A DNA stretch of 64,000 nucleotides. It comes from an uncultured Schlesneria sp. GTDB taxonomy: Bacteria; Planctomycetota; Planctomycetia; Planctomycetales; Planctomycetaceae. The position numbers and the translations under genes were made by a program. The stretch is taken from the NCBI GenBank assembly GCA_903871875.1, contig CAIQIR010000154.1:20642-84641 (forward strand), in the 5' to 3' direction. The notes beneath the pieces are model-generated. The model searched no databases. It saw only the letters and a list, made by a program, of their open reading frames with translations, and was not told the origin of the DNA. Positions 30,101-38,384 of this stretch are shown here, piece after piece (the stretch's first letter is position 1; each line of letters opens with the position of its first letter).

Positions 30101-30356
30101 ACTCGCTTTTCAAAACATCGCCAGGAGTAATGGCCTTCTTCTCGACCGCCATCTCGCGCTGATCGAGGCGCAGATCCCCCTTCCGCGCGGCGCTATCGGG
30201 TCCGTGACAAGTAAAACAGTGATCGGCCAGGATCGGCCGAATATCGCGATTGAACTCAAGTGGTGCGTCCGCCGCGATTCCGTCAGTCACACAAATTACA
30301 GTCCAGGCGACGGCCAACGCCATGACGCCCACCAAACGAAGAACAAAAACTCTCAT
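27132..30356 (-). CDS. Planctomycete cytochrome C-DUF1549-LamG-DUF1553 protein
   Basis: A 1074-residue secreted multidomain protein. After the leader ([20 protein letters not shown]) comes the planctomycete cytochrome C domain with its single heme motif CFTCH ([20 protein letters not shown], about residues 46-66). Then DUF1549 ([20 protein letters not shown] ... [17 protein letters not shown] ... [20 protein letters not shown]), a concanavalin/LamG domain (about 470-640; [20 protein letters not shown]), and DUF1553 ([20 protein letters not shown] ... [20 protein letters not shown] ... [20 protein letters not shown]). The family is almost confined to PVC bacteria and thought to act in extracellular polysaccharide breakdown, but no activity is proven. 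Usually the partner is DUF1501; here the neighbours are a beta-propeller and an isomerase. Confidence 0.93.
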   Translation of the reverse strand: MRVFVLRLVGVMALAVAWTVICVTDGIAADAPLEFNRDIRPILADHCFTCHGPDSAARKGDLRLDQREMAVEKKAITPGDVLKSELMRRIESQDSDEVMPPPATKKIVTAQQKDLLKKWIEQGAEYQPHWSFLAPVRPPVPSIKNQAWIRNPIDAFVLAKLESVGLSPAPEADRRTLARRLSLDLIGLPPSVETVERFVADSSPTAYEDLVDSLLDSKHWGEHRGRYWLDASRYADSHGIHFDNYREMWSYRDNVIAAFNRNTPFDQFTREQLAGDLLPNRTLDQQIASGFNRCNITTNEGGAISEEYLVLYDRDRTDTVAQVWMGLTAGCAVCHSHKFDPLSQREFYELAAFFNNTTQNAMDGNIKDTPPIVVVPAPEDRVRFNVLPGEIDSAKQAVEARRQEARPEFDEWLSKATVESLGAAIPTEGLTLSAALNEGQGNVAKMVMNGTVVDVTLNDSISWVDGVSSKALQLQGAAANLPEAGKFEKDQPFSYSAWVKLQPNDSTGAIVARMDKPSGYQGWDFWVQGRRIGMHMVSSWPDDALKVISQKQVKANEWTHITVTYDGSGKGAGVKIYFQGIPQATNIEVDKLQGSIKTAVPFRIGERSQSDPISGAGIQDLRLYSRALAPAEVESMAKATRLSGILAKSSPERSDVEKNEVYPWWLGTNDRGFQERSAKLISLETEQNAIKSRGTVAHVMNEKSEEATAYVLFRGEYDKRRDPVKANTPAALPPFPASSPRNRLGLAEWLLDPSHPLTARVTVNRYWQEVFGTGLVRTAGDFGIAGELPSNQSLLDWLAIEFREGSPSLNWPTPSTMVVKPWDIKRLFRLLVTSNTYRQAAVVTKEKLEKDPQNRLLSRGPRFRMDAEMIRDYALSSSGLLVEKIGGPSVKPYQPEGVWEAVAMKESNTHDYRRDAGENLYRRSMYTFWKRSAPPASMEIFNATAREMCTVRRERTNTPLQALVTLNDPQFIEAARHLAQTVLKDSATGADDETTKLNLMAKRILSRSFHASELPVVQASLAELKSYYETHREDAEKLIADGESKADPSIDPGLLAAWTMLANEVMNLDEVLNK

Positions 30357-30762
30357 CGATTGTCACTCACTGAAATTCGCGAATCTCAATTGCGTCTGCC
30401 TACGTCGCCCAGACACATCAATTCTACACTCTGTTGCACCAATTCCGAAGCAATAACAGGTCAATCCCATTAGATTAACGGCATCGAATCAAGGGCCTGC
30501 CGAACTGCAAAAGTTGTTTCCCTTCGCGACCATGGAACCCACCCCTGGGTCTTCGATCAAGCACCACGGCGCCACTTGTTCCCAAAGACATCATCGCGTG
30601 TTGCCGGCAATCGACGTCCGTTGATGATTTGTTGCCACAATTACTGTTCAGCTTGTAAGCAACCCGACAACGAAAGCCGAGCTAAATTGAATGTAGACTC
30701 ATTCTTCGTCAGCAAGCGAACGACGGACTCGACAAGTCTTGACCACTTTCAGAGGCTGCATC
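30357..30762. other. Divergent intergenic region, 406 bases
   Basis: Between the DUF1549 gene (minus) and a doubtful plus-strand gene. It should hold the promoter of the DUF1549 cluster. Plus-strand frames cross it without conserved features. No repeat or RNA was recognised. Confidence 0.35.
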
Positions 30763-31334
30763 ATGACGATTCGCGAGTTGCTTTTCTTTGGCATTGCGGG
30801 AGGCTTCTTCGTGGCATTTCCTGCGGTGCTTGTCCGCGCGCAGGCCACATCGGGAACGTCAACGGCGTCAATTCCGCTGTCATCTGCCAACGGAAGCCCC
30901 TCGGCGAATTCTCTTCCCAACTCCACAGTTCGAATCAACGAGACCGAAGTCCGATTCAGCAGGATCGTGGCACTGTTCGCCAAGACGGCGAAGGCCTCCC
31001 ACAGAATCGCCTGAAGGTTCGTGCGGCTGAGCCGGATGTCAAAATCAATCCTCAGAATAGAGCGATCGACGAAGCGATGATCGCCGCCGACCGGAAATCG
31101 ACACAGAGCGAGCGACGGGATCTGATCCATTCCGAACAACAGCGGCGTGTCGACCGACAAAACGTACGTCAGGATTGGACCCAACGAAAAGTCTCGCAAC
31201 CCGGAGCGAGCGGCCCTTCGGGCGCCGGCCACATATCGGGCGGATTTTTCGGCAACGGGAATGGCTCCAGTAACCCTTCGGCAGTAGGTGATACCGCACC
31301 GCTCCTGCGTCGATCCCCGAATCGTACGAGATGA
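30763..31334 (+). pseudogene. Possible frameshifted secreted protein
   Basis: An ATG at 30763 opens a frame with a good export signal (LLFFGIAGGFFVAFPAVLVR then AQ) that stops at 31014 after 83 residues. A second plus-strand frame, open across the same region, continues to 31334 with a Gln/Arg/Asn-rich, charged sequence (DRKSTQSERRDLIHSEQQRR) that has codon choice like neighbouring genes but no start of its own with a leader. The simplest reading is one secreted Q/R-rich protein broken by a frameshift somewhere between about 30840 and 31000. It could equally be a short real 83-residue protein plus chance coding. I recognise no family. Confidence 0.3.
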
Positions 31335-31420
31335 CGATTGAAGCAAAAGAACCGACGGGGCAGACACGTTCTGCGCGCCCACAACAGGAACTGACACGGA
31401 ATCCGACGACTTACAATGAA

Positions 31421-31450
31421 AAACGCGAAGCGATTTCTCGCTTCGCGTTT
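31421..31450 (-). terminator. Intrinsic terminator of the rng-rplU transcript
   Basis: A perfect 13-bp stem, aaacgcgaagcga (31421-31433) and tcgcttcgcgttt (31438-31450), closed by a four-base loop. Read on the minus strand it is followed by a T tract (GTTTTTC), 40 bases after the rplU stop. A clear Rho-independent terminator. Confidence 0.85.
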
Positions 31451-31489
31451 GGAATGATCGTTTTGTCGGCCCGTCAGACTGTTGCCAGA

Positions 31490-31870
31490 TTAATTGGCGG
31501 CCGTCGCGGCAACGGCGGCTTCAGCAGCAGGCCGTTCAACCACTTGCAGACTGGGAACTGCAATGTTGGTGATTTTGACGCGGGTGTATTTCTGGCGATG
31601 ACCGGTGTGACGACGCGATGCATTACGGCGATGGAAGGTTTGAATTTCCAGCTTCACGCCCTTCATCTGGGCCAAAACCACTTCCGCCGTGACGGCAGCG
31701 CCGGAAATCACAGGCTGACCGACAATGCTGGGTCCCCCGCCATTGGCGAGCAACACTTTATCGAAGGTGATTGTCTGACCATCTTCGACGTCGCTACGAT
31801 AATCGATCGCCAGAACATCGCCTGTCTTGACGCGAAACTGGCGACCGCCATCTTCAAATACTGCAAACAT
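31490..31870 (-). CDS. rplU: 50S ribosomal protein bL21
   Basis: A 126-residue bL21, a 23S rRNA-binding protein of the large subunit. The start MFAVFEDGGRQFRVKTGD and the C-terminal RRNASRRHTGHRQKYTRVKI are characteristic; an Ala-rich tail (AAEAAVAATAAN) extends beyond the usual 103 residues. ATG 31870 is the conserved start; a longer open frame upstream is not used. It lies 92 bases after the RNase E/G gene. The gap contains a small hairpin (cctcg ttcc cgagg, 31893-31906) that could be part of an L21-type leader. rpmA, which normally follows rplU directly, is instead at 45352-45618. Confidence 0.95.
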   Translation of the reverse strand: MFAVFEDGGRQFRVKTGDVLAIDYRSDVEDGQTITFDKVLLANGGGPSIVGQPVISGAAVTAEVVLAQMKGVKLEIQTFHRRNASRRHTGHRQKYTRVKITNIAVPSLQVVERPAAEAAVAATAAN

Positions 31871-31962
31871 AACAGAACCTCGAAAACACTTACCTCGTTC
31901 CCGAGGCAATCAATTGACGGACCAATCCCGGGGATGCCGAGAGGGAGGGAAAGAATACAGAT

Positions 31963-33576
31963 TTAGCTCTTCGATTTCGAGTCTGGGTTCGTAAATATTT
32001 TGACTTCCGTCCCCGTGGCATTGGAACAGTGGAATTTCAGGTGTTCCGGACCCACCCCCACTTTGGAATCTACCGTTACCGAAACATCATAAGTTTCTTC
32101 CAACTGCATGATGTCACGTCGCTTACGATTATTCAAGAACGCCGCGACCCGCTCATGGACTTCCACAGTCACTTTTGACACATCCTGCTGATTCGCGTGC
32201 GACATCAACAATCGCATGACGTCGATCGCCATACTTTCGGCCGTCTTGACCTGCGCCGTTCCCGAACAACACGGACAATCCTCATAAACTGATCGGCGCA
32301 GCGACGGTCGAATTCGCTGCCGGGTCATTTCGATCAGTCCGAATGGACTGATATGCAGGATCTTGGTCCGGGCACGGTCCCGCTTAACCGCGTTGTGCAG
32401 GGCTCGTTCGACTCCCCGGCGATGTTTTTCATCGCGCATATCGATGAAGTCGTTAACGATCACGCCACCCAGATCTCGCAAGCGGATCTGGCGGCTGATT
32501 TCTTCGGCAGCCCGCAGATTGACCAGGTAAGCGTTCTCTTCCGGATCGTCATCCACACGGAAGTTACCACTGTTGACGTCGATTGCCACCAGGGCTTCGG
32601 TCTGATCGATGACGATCGAACCGCCTCCCTTCAGCGGGACGTGACGACTTTGAATTCGCGTAATTTCCTGTTCGATGTCGTGCTGTTCGAAAATCGGCTC
32701 GCGACCGTCGTAAAGTTTCACGCGGTCGACGTGGCGCGGCAACACAATCTTCATGAACTCGCAGGCTCGCTCGTAAGCACGCGGTTCGTCGATCCAGATG
32801 GCATCGATTTCGGACGTGTAGATGTCCCGGATCGTGCGGGTGATCATGTCGCTTTCTTCGTAGATATCGACAGGCGCCGGGAACTTTTTGACCCGGCTGA
32901 CAATCACCTTCCACAGTCGCAACAGATAGTTCAAATCTCGCTGAAGATCGGCTTGCGACCGATCCACACCTGCGGTTCGAATGATGAATCCCAATCCCTC
33001 GGGAGGACTCAGATCTCGCAGGATTCGCTTCAGTCGCTTACGAGCATCGTCGTCAGCAATCTTGCGGCTGACACCGACTCGTTGCAGACCTGGCATCAAG
33101 ACCAGGTAACGGCCGGGGATACTGATATATGTGGAGAGCGTCGGCCCCTTGGAACCGATGGCCCCCTTGATCACTTGCACCAGAACTTCGCTGCCGCGTT
33201 TCAGGATATCCTGGATTTGGGGCTTATTGCGAACGCTGCGTTCATTGAACTTGGTCCGGGGGCCACCACGCGACGGACGAACATCGTCGTCTTCGTCATC
33301 GTCCCCTTCGTCGGCCTCTTTGCCGTCGACCAGGTGCTTGTAGTACTGGAATTCCACGTCGCTGACGTGCAGAAAGCCGTTACGACCGACGCCGAAATCG
33401 ACGAACGCCGCTTGAATGCTGGGCTCGATATTGACGACCCGGCCCTTGTAGATGTTACCGACGTAGTTTTCGAGGCTATTCCGTTCGACGTAAAGTTCCT
33501 GCAGTGTGCCATCTTCAACGATGGCAATTCGACTTTCCTCTGGTTGGAGGACATTCATCAGCATTTCTTTTTTCAT
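31963..33576 (-). CDS. rng: Ribonuclease E/G family endoribonuclease
   Basis: A 537-residue Rne/Rng endoribonuclease, which processes rRNA and starts mRNA decay by cutting AU-rich single strands. N-terminal S1 domain (NIYKGRVVNIEPSIQAAFVD, GRNGFLHVSDVE) is split by an acidic insertion (DEGDDDEDDD, about residues 86-95) found in many non-proteobacterial members. The catalytic core carries the metal-binding aspartates in ALVAIDVNSGNF and GGVIVNDFIDM, and the Zn-link CPCCSG follows. Length matches RNase G/short RNase E (about 490-560); there is no long degradosome tail. An alternative start is the second Met (MLMNVLQ). Downstream rplU is probably in the same operon, an order also known from other bacteria. 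Confidence 0.93.
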   Translation of the reverse strand: MKKEMLMNVLQPEESRIAIVEDGTLQELYVERNSLENYVGNIYKGRVVNIEPSIQAAFVDFGVGRNGFLHVSDVEFQYYKHLVDGKEADEGDDDEDDDVRPSRGGPRTKFNERSVRNKPQIQDILKRGSEVLVQVIKGAIGSKGPTLSTYISIPGRYLVLMPGLQRVGVSRKIADDDARKRLKRILRDLSPPEGLGFIIRTAGVDRSQADLQRDLNYLLRLWKVIVSRVKKFPAPVDIYEESDMITRTIRDIYTSEIDAIWIDEPRAYERACEFMKIVLPRHVDRVKLYDGREPIFEQHDIEQEITRIQSRHVPLKGGGSIVIDQTEALVAIDVNSGNFRVDDDPEENAYLVNLRAAEEISRQIRLRDLGGVIVNDFIDMRDEKHRRGVERALHNAVKRDRARTKILHISPFGLIEMTRQRIRPSLRRSVYEDCPCCSGTAQVKTAESMAIDVMRLLMSHANQQDVSKVTVEVHERVAAFLNNRKRRDIMQLEETYDVSVTVDSKVGVGPEHLKFHCSNATGTEVKIFTNPDSKSKS

Positions 33577-34044
33577 TACTCACCCTTGTCAAAGAATGAG
33601 TGCGCTGACCGTTTCGCGAACAAGTTCTCGCCACGACATTTCTTGTCATCGAACGAAGGCCGGAAAGTCTCTCCTCATCGAGTTGCGAAGCCTCGATTTG
33701 CGGAGTTTCGATCGCGATTTCCGGGAACAAAAATGGCCTGAACAAGACGAAAGACGGCGCGATGCGTCCAGACGCACAGACCAATCCGAACGGATGAACC
33801 GCGTGTTGGGTGTCTGTTGATCCAGAGTCGGCTGGCGGACATGAAGAGAGCCGAGTAAGAAGTCGATGACGGGCGGAATCGCACGGCCCGGGACAATTTC
33901 CTCGCGTCGCGTCCGCGACGGGGGAATCGTCTGCATTTTGCGATTCAACTCCATCCCTCGATGGCGATCTTCGGACGCTGTCATGCAGCGTCACGGCCTG
34001 CCAACCTGGTGCGCGTAGACCTGCCGACTGACACCCCGCTGGGT

Positions 34045-34090
34045 ACTGGCAAGGCCAGTCGCTCCCGGCAGGACACTGGTCGGACCAGTG
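34045..34090. promoter_or_regulatory. Pair of spaced palindromes
   Basis: actggc-aag-gccagt (34045-34059) and cactggtc-g-gaccagtg (34074-34090). Both share the half site ACTGG and their centres are 30 bases apart, close to three helical turns. This is the geometry of a double operator, but no regulator is known, and the rng start is about 470 bases away. Confidence 0.3.
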
Positions 34091-34205
34091 GCAGTCGAGT
34101 TCAAAGTCGTCGTTCCAACGTCGCGATGCACGATCAATCGGCAATCGGTTGTCGGCGCCTGGGTCGCAATTGCGCACTCGAAGTGATTCCAATCCAATAT
34201 ATTTC

Positions 34206-34227
34206 GCCGCGGTCACAAGACCGCGGC
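34206..34227 (-). terminator. Hairpin downstream of ptsI
   Basis: Perfect nine-base arms, gccgcggtc (34206-34214) and gaccgcggc (34219-34227), with a four-base loop, 74 bases beyond the ptsI stop on the minus strand. The following minus-strand sequence is AT-rich (GAAATATATTGG) but has no T run, so it is a possible rather than certain terminator. Confidence 0.45.
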
Positions 34228-34300
34228 AACCGTAAGGTTTTGCAGGCGACTGCATCGTAGCGAGCATTCTCCGATCGATTCAGAAAATGACAATCGCGGT

Positions 34301-36052
34301 TCAGTCCAACTGCATCAAATCGGGGCAGAGACGTTTCAGTTCTCCCCCCAGATAGTTCTCGACATCGCGAGCGACTTCGAGAGTTTCTGCTCGAGCGGCG
34401 ATTTTCTCCGCCTTCTCGATCGTCAGATTTCGAATAACCTCCTTCAGTTCAGGAATCGCATGAGGTGTCACACTAAATTGTCTGATTCCCATTCCAATCA
34501 ACAACGGTAGGAATACGGGATCCGAACTCATCTGACCACAAACAGAGACCGAAATATTGTTTCTCTTTGCGGCATTCACGACGTTGCGGATCATCCGCAA
34601 AATCGAAGGGTCGCCCGAGCGATAAAGGTTCGCCACAGCTTGATCAGCCCGATCCACGGCCAGAGTGTACTGGATCAGGTCGTTGGTCCCAAGCGAGAAG
34701 AAACTGACTTCCCGCGCAAATTCTTCCGCCATAATCGCCGCCGAAGGCACTTCGACCATCATTCCGATCGGCACATCACGACGGAAGGGAATTCCCTGTT
34801 CTTCCAGATCCTCGACCACGTCGCTGAGCACCATCTTGGCCTGGCGGAATTCCAGCAGCGTGGAAATCAGCGGAAACATGATTCGCAGATCACCGAATTC
34901 CGCCGCCCGAAGCGCCGCCCTCAGCTGCGTCTTGAAAAGCTGTAAATGTTGAAGACTCAACCGGATACTGCGAATACTGAGTGCCGGATTCACGCTTTCG
35001 GGATACTTGGCCCGTAGTGCGCCGGGCATCTTGTCCGAGCCCAGATCCAGCGTACGAATCACGACTGGCTGGTTAGGAAACGCCTTCAGGACCTGGCAAT
35101 AAGCCTGGTAATGATCTTCTTCCGTCGGCTCGCGATTGGACTCCAGGTACAGGAACTCGGTCCGGTAAAGACCGATTCCAGCCGCTCCCTTTTCCTTACA
35201 CGGTTCCGCTTCCTCGGGAAACTCGATATTGCCCAGAATGCTGATCGGAACCCCATCCTGAGTTTCACAGGGAAGCTTGCTGAGCGAGCCCAGGCGCCGT
35301 GCGTGACTTCGATATCGCTCTTCTGAATCACGATACCGAACGAGCGTGTCTTCATCGGGATCGATGATCACGACACCCTTGCTGCCGTCGATGATGATCG
35401 TTTCGGAACCCGAAACGTCCGTCAGGAACTTGCCAATCCCGACGACAGCCGGAATCTCCATCGCCCCAGCGAGAATGGCCGTGTGACTGGTATGCCCGCC
35501 AACCTCGGTCGCAAAGCCCAGCACAAACTTTCGATCCAGCTTTGTTGTCTCGCTGGGAGAAAGATTGTGGGCCAACACCAAAACCGGCTCGGTCAGATGA
35601 CTAAGCTCTTCACGCCGTTCGCCCAGCAGGTGCCGCAGCATCCGCTTTTCCAGATCGACAATATCATCCGATCGCTCGGCCAGATATTGCCCCCCCAAGT
35701 TCTGCAGCCGCTTTGCATATTGACCCAAAACCTGACTGACGGCATATTCCGGCGATTGCTTGTCCCGAATCCGCGTTTCCACCTGCTCAACCAGCTGTGG
35801 ATCGCGAACGAGCATCAGATGCGCCGAGAAAATGGCGGCGTACTGATCCCCCAACCGCTCGCGAGCCAGTTTTTCATTGACTGAAATCTCTTCACACACA
35901 GCGTCCAAGGCCGCATGAAAGCGATTCAACTCAAAATCAATGCCGCTGGCGGAAACAAATCGAAGGGGAATACGAAAGTTTTCGGTGCCAAGTACCATTG
36001 CCGGGCCGATTGCCACGCCAGGCGAAACTGCGATGCCGCGTTTAATCTGCAT
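34301..36052 (-). CDS. ptsI: Phosphoenolpyruvate-protein phosphotransferase (Enzyme I)
   Basis: A 583-residue PTS Enzyme I: it takes phosphate from PEP onto a histidine and passes it to HPr. N-terminal domain with HPr-binding helices, the phosphohistidine motif GGHTSHTAILAGAMEIPAVVG (second His is the acceptor), and the PEP-binding TIM barrel with GIGLYRTEFLYL, MFPLIST, GMMVEVPSA, FFSLGTNDLIQYTLAVDR and SVCGQMSSDP (active-site Cys). All essential residues are present, and there is no GAF domain, so it is of ptsI type rather than ptsP. ATG 36052 (MQIKRG) is preferred over one four codons up. It follows ptsH by 57 bases. With no IIB/IIC genes present, a regulatory role is inferred. Confidence 0.94.
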   Translation of the reverse strand: MQIKRGIAVSPGVAIGPAMVLGTENFRIPLRFVSASGIDFELNRFHAALDAVCEEISVNEKLARERLGDQYAAIFSAHLMLVRDPQLVEQVETRIRDKQSPEYAVSQVLGQYAKRLQNLGGQYLAERSDDIVDLEKRMLRHLLGERREELSHLTEPVLVLAHNLSPSETTKLDRKFVLGFATEVGGHTSHTAILAGAMEIPAVVGIGKFLTDVSGSETIIIDGSKGVVIIDPDEDTLVRYRDSEERYRSHARRLGSLSKLPCETQDGVPISILGNIEFPEEAEPCKEKGAAGIGLYRTEFLYLESNREPTEEDHYQAYCQVLKAFPNQPVVIRTLDLGSDKMPGALRAKYPESVNPALSIRSIRLSLQHLQLFKTQLRAALRAAEFGDLRIMFPLISTLLEFRQAKMVLSDVVEDLEEQGIPFRRDVPIGMMVEVPSAAIMAEEFAREVSFFSLGTNDLIQYTLAVDRADQAVANLYRSGDPSILRMIRNVVNAAKRNNISVSVCGQMSSDPVFLPLLIGMGIRQFSVTPHAIPELKEVIRNLTIEKAEKIAARAETLEVARDVENYLGGELKRLCPDLMQLD

Positions 36053-36109
36053 GAAAGACAGCAATCTACATTGAACATCGTCACAATCGGTTCAGTGGTC
36101 GTTTCGCTT

Positions 36110-36400
36110 TCAAGACGAAGGCGGTACATGGAAACCATTGGAAAATAGTTCACACACCTTATCGACCACCACATTTGCCTCCGGCCCGGTGGCTTCCAAT
36201 TCCAAATCCGTTCCACGCTCGGCAGCCAATGTCAGCAGCTCTAACAAGCTCTTCGCATCCGCTTGGGTGGTGCCTCGCCTCAGCACCACCGTGCCAGGGT
36301 GTTGCTGTGCCGCCAGCGCAATCAATTGACAAGGACGAAAATGAAGTCCTTGATCATTGATAACGGTGACCGTTCGACGGTGGATGACTGCATCAGACAT
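36110..36400 (-). CDS. ptsH: HPr phosphocarrier protein
   Basis: A 96-residue HPr-like protein carrying phosphate from Enzyme I to EIIA. The active-site motif is GLHFRP (His at about residue 20; canonical GLHARP), followed by the regulatory segment DAKSLLELL whose Ser aligns with Ser46, the target of HPr kinase in other bacteria. A short N-terminal extension and the C-terminal NGFHVPPSS differ from E. coli HPr (85). ptsI follows 57 bases downstream. ptsN lies 85 bases upstream, so ptsN-ptsH-ptsI may form one transcript. Confidence 0.9.
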   Translation of the reverse strand: MSDAVIHRRTVTVINDQGLHFRPCQLIALAAQQHPGTVVLRRGTTQADAKSLLELLTLAAERGTDLELEATGPEANVVVDKVCELFSNGFHVPPSS

Positions 36401-36485
36401 GATGAATCATTCATCACGTGGACGTTTGGAATTCAGTTTTTAACGCAATCCGCGGAGCGCAGCGGAATTTGACAAACCTGCGATT

Positions 36486-36956
36486 TTAAAGCTCGTTATT
36501 GTCCGCCTCGGTCAGCAACTCCCAAATATCTTCGCTGGTTTTTGATTGACGCAAGAACTTGCAAAAATGGTCGTTCCGCAAATGTCGCGAGATATTTTCC
36601 AGCCCCCGCAAGTGGTCGCCCGGACGATCCGGCGGCGAGACGAGCAGGAAAACGATATAGACCGGCTCGCCATCCAAGCTGGCAAAATCGACCCCCTCCT
36701 TCGCCAGCGCGATGGCGGCAATCAACTTGTCGGTCGAACCGTGCTTCGTATGAGGAACCGCAACACCTCGTCCGATACCGGTCGAGCCGAGTTCTTCTCG
36801 CTTCAAGATTGCGGCGACAATATTCTCTTCGTCTTCGGCCTTAATGCTTCCCGCCTTCTGCAGGCTGGCCACCATGGCTCGAATTGCGGTTTCTTTATTT
36901 CCCGCGGGAAGTTCCGGAACAATAGCTCCCGGAACAACGAAGTCACACAACTTCAT
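36486..36956 (-). CDS. ptsN: PTS EIIA-Ntr-like protein
   Basis: A 156-residue EIIA of the fructose/nitrogen-regulatory class. The phosphorylated histidine sits in [11 protein letters not shown], within the hallmark block [37 protein letters not shown] is the second conserved block. EIIA-Ntr does not feed a permease but regulates potassium transport, nitrogen metabolism or other targets according to its phosphorylation. It stands alone, without fused IIB/IIC, between hpf and ptsH, as in the proteobacterial rpoN-hpf-ptsN cluster, but rpoN and rapZ are missing here. Confidence 0.9.
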   Translation of the reverse strand: MKLCDFVVPGAIVPELPAGNKETAIRAMVASLQKAGSIKAEDEENIVAAILKREELGSTGIGRGVAVPHTKHGSTDKLIAAIALAKEGVDFASLDGEPVYIVFLLVSPPDRPGDHLRGLENISRHLRNDHFCKFLRQSKTSEDIWELLTEADNNEL

Positions 36957-36998
36957 GGAATCACCCCTTTTGGCTTCTAGCTGAATGTTTCTCGATGA

Positions 36999-37355
36999 TT
37001 ACGGTTGAGCTTCAGGATTACGCTGCTCCGCAGCTTCGGCGATCTCGTTCATGTTCGGATCGCGGCGATGATCCTGGATTTTTTCTTTATATTTTCGCAC
37101 CTGTTGTTCCATCTTGTGGAGAGCGGCATCAAAGACGCTGATGACGTTGTCTCCCGATTCACGCGCCACCAGATCATGGCGATGTTCGGCGTCCACAAGA
37201 ATTTCGACGTTGATTCGGTCGTTGGAAAAGTCCACCGTGACGTTGATCGCGGTCACCCGATCGAAGAATGTCAACAGCTTTTCAGCCTTACGAGCAATAT
37301 GCTCATGAGCACTAGGACTGAGGGAACCGTGTCTGCTGGTGATGGCGACTTGCAC
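36999..37355 (-). CDS. hpf: Ribosome hibernation promoting factor
   Basis: A 118-residue short-form HPF/YfiA protein. It binds the decoding centre of the 30S subunit in slow growth and promotes inactive ribosome dimers. Family features: N-terminal VAITSRHGSLSPSAHEHIAR, the AEKLLTFFDRVTAINVTVDF core, and the basic C-terminal helix DAALHKMEQQVRKYKEKIQD. The long-form C-terminal dimerisation domain is absent; only a polar tail follows. It is the first gene of hpf-ptsN-ptsH-ptsI (42-base gap to ptsN). Confidence 0.92.
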   Translation of the reverse strand: MQVAITSRHGSLSPSAHEHIARKAEKLLTFFDRVTAINVTVDFSNDRINVEILVDAEHRHDLVARESGDNVISVFDAALHKMEQQVRKYKEKIQDHRRDPNMNEIAEAAEQRNPEAQP

Positions 37356-37699
37356 CGAAACCTACTCTTTCTGTGGAACTTCAACCTCAATCAACGCTGC
37401 GTGTAGACTCGGCACTCATTCGACTTTCGCCGAACCCACGCGGCCGGGACCAACACAGTTGATGTCAATACTTGGCTGAACGTTCAATTGGGTTGCCGAG
37501 GCCTGCCCCCCGAACTCACCGCCTGTTTTCGCTTCCGATAAAATATCCCCGAAGAAGCAATCCCCGGGGAGTTTACGCGTCTGATTGTATTCTGCGAGAA
37601 GTCCCCGTCAATCGCCCGCATCGCGCGAACGGTTTGGTTATCGTGCAGATAGTGTAGCACTCGGAATCCAGAAGGAAAACCGCTCGACGGCCTCGAATT
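37356..37699. other. Intergenic region, 344 bases
   Basis: Upstream of hpf and downstream of a lipoprotein gene, both minus strand. It should contain the promoter of the hpf-pts cluster. No confident promoter, operator or RNA was recognised; a short GC-rich inverted run (ccccgaagaag / ccccggggag) lies near 37550. Confidence 0.3.
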
Positions 37700-38143
37700 T
37701 CACTGAAAATCGATTGTTGTCGATGCGGATCGCCGATCCGTCATTTTTTGACGCTCGCCGATTTCTGGAAACGGGATCGCTTGCGCAGTCGGTAATTTCA
37801 CCGGCTGAACAGGAATCGTGGCCGCGGGCGGGGCGGCATCCGACGTGTCGGCAACGATAGCGATCTGACGATCACCCCTTGTGAGCAATGTGCTGGCGGT
37901 CGAAGAACCGACCCGTAAAGCGGGCTCGACACGTGATCCATCGGTATTTGACCGACTGATGGAGTTATAAGTCGGCGCCGTGGACTTCGGCTTTCGTTCC
38001 CGCAATTCCAGTCCAAAAAACGGGACACGCGAGTTGCTATCCATGGAAAAGCTCTTTCCGCCGACAGTGCAACCGCTCCCCACGGCGAAGAGCGCCGGGG
38101 ATAAACAGAAGAGAAGCACGCATCGACCGCGAACGGCCTTCAT
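37700..38143 (-). CDS. Small lipoprotein of unknown function
   Basis: A 147-residue protein with a leader (GRCVLLFCLSPALFAVGSGC) ending in a lipobox cysteine, so it is probably lipid-anchored. The mature part is Ser/Thr/Pro-rich and low in predicted structure; no family recognised. ATG 38143 is chosen because the leader starts there; the frame is open 46 codons upstream. The first 160 bases overlap, on the other strand, the N-terminal extension of the CPBP frame, an argument for a later CPBP start. Confidence 0.5.
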   Translation of the reverse strand: MKAVRGRCVLLFCLSPALFAVGSGCTVGGKSFSMDSNSRVPFFGLELRERKPKSTAPTYNSISRSNTDGSRVEPALRVGSSTASTLLTRGDRQIAIVADTSDAAPPAATIPVQPVKLPTAQAIPFPEIGERQKMTDRRSASTTIDFQ

Positions 38144-38384
38144 GGGAACAGCCCCTGAACGGATTGGAGAGGGAAGTGTGGTGACGCTATTTGATATCAG
38201 GAACCCTTTTTTAGGAAAAGACGAATTTTTTTGCCCGATTTCGGAACCACGATCAACCGCAAATCCCCTCAATTCGCACATTCCGCACAGACCAAAATAT
38301 TGGACGGAAAGCCGCCGGAATCAGGTGAGTCGATGGCTCTTTCCCCCCGTTCGGCTTTATCCTTTTCTCGTTCCGCTGTTTTCG

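Larger units (their letters stand above)
33577..34300. other. Intergenic region, 724 bases, with paired palindromes
   Basis: Lies upstream of rng and downstream of ptsI, both on the minus strand. It must hold the rng promoter. It contains two ACTGG-type palindromes at 34045-34059 and 34074-34090 and a hairpin at 34206-34227, listed separately. A long minus-strand frame (33515-34267) overlaps the rng start, is rich in Cys, Arg and Ser without conserved motifs, and is not considered a gene. Confidence 0.45.

Noticed and set aside
30699..31397. 232-codon minus-strand frame
   Set aside because: Overlaps the doubtful plus-strand gene, no leader, no motif, no ribosome binding site; probably a shadow.
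33515..34267. 250-codon minus-strand frame upstream of rng
   Set aside because: Overlaps the rng start, is Cys/Arg/Ser-rich without conserved pattern, and spans palindromes and the ptsI hairpin.
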